Shown here piece by piece: positions 63,017-64,000 of a stretch of DNA of 64,000 nucleotides. Where the stretch lies: contig JAFIGU010000077.1 in assembly GCA_017849555.1 (NCBI GenBank), positions 50,758 through 114,757 on the forward strand, read 5' to 3'. Under the pieces are notes generated by a model. That model ran no database searches. It saw only the letters and a program-made list of their open reading frames with translations, and was not told the origin of the DNA. The translations under genes were made by a program, and so were the position numbers. The DNA is from Sphingomonas sp. GTDB taxonomy: Bacteria; Pseudomonadota; Alphaproteobacteria; Sphingomonadales; Sphingomonadaceae. The number at the start of each line of letters is the position of its first letter. The stretch's first letter is position 1.

Positions 63017-63028
63017 GGATCACTTCAC

Positions 63029-64000
<972 letters not shown>

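Overview
The window looks like chromosomal DNA of a sphingomonad (Sphingomonas or close relative, Alphaproteobacteria). The grounds are the GC-rich codon use, the dxr-rseP-bamA-skp-fabZ order with no lpxD/lpxA/lpxB (sphingomonads carry glycosphingolipids instead of LPS), the TonB-receptor style, the comF-grxC-nitrilase-DUF1178 synteny, and many GC-rich dyad repeats typical of sphingomonad intergenic DNA. No rRNA, CRISPR array, transposase or integrase gene is visible.

Layout. 1-6.4 kb: isoprenoid (dxr) and envelope-biogenesis genes (rseP, bamA, skp, fabZ), mostly with overlapping stop/start codons, then rpmE and a PilZ protein. 7-10 kb: an Hsp20 gene with an apparent RpoH promoter and a ROSE-like RNA thermometer, diverging from a large TonB-dependent receptor. 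10.1-10.3 kb: an unassigned, strongly structured RNA candidate on the minus strand. 10.4-18.4 kb: lolCD, a GNAT acetyltransferase, glutathione peroxidase, an HdeD-like membrane protein behind an EcfG-type stress promoter, dnaE, and a periplasmic cyclophilin. 18.5-23.5 kb: a storage-lipid locus in which a wax ester synthase/DGAT plus phasin pair converges on a class III-like PHA synthase with a very short PhaE-like partner, a GNAT and a lipase-like hydrolase. 23.6-29.5 kb: a tripartite RND efflux pump. 29.6-36.8 kb: a crotonase lacking both usual glutamates, then tamA-tamB. 36.8-43 kb: a Baeyer-Villiger-type flavin monooxygenase, a candidate 17-residue hydrophobic micro-protein, and an EAL phosphodiesterase / TPR hybrid kinase / CheY-like regulator operon. 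43.1-46.4 kb: an NDUFAF5-like methyltransferase, comF, grxC, a nitrilase-family amidase, DUF1178 and tRNA-Arg(CCT).

46.6-61.3 kb is the accessory part. After a Cys-repeat secreted peptide and an OmpA protein comes a ~13-kb block (about 48.18-61.25 kb). One end is the 3' end of tRNA-Arg(CCG). The other end has an exact 15-bp direct repeat of that tRNA 3' end, as expected of a tRNA-targeted genomic island whose integrase has been lost. It encodes an isochorismatase-like hydrolase, XapX, a Tat-exported amidohydrolase with a Cys/His-rich tail, a secreted double-VOC protein, DoxX, an alginate-export-type outer-membrane channel and a YoaK/DUF1275 protein. With these go a triple-Y-type sensor kinase/NarL regulator pair and a short plus-strand group with a perhydrolase-like alpha/beta hydrolase. 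I read this as a substrate-induced, largely periplasmic catabolic or detoxification module of unknown substrate. It is the best candidate here for an undescribed system.

The right end returns to core genes: a DUF6491-like secreted protein, dnaJ, and dnaK running off the window. Coordinates and motifs were read by eye. No database search, structure prediction or alignment program was run, so family names rest on recognised motifs.
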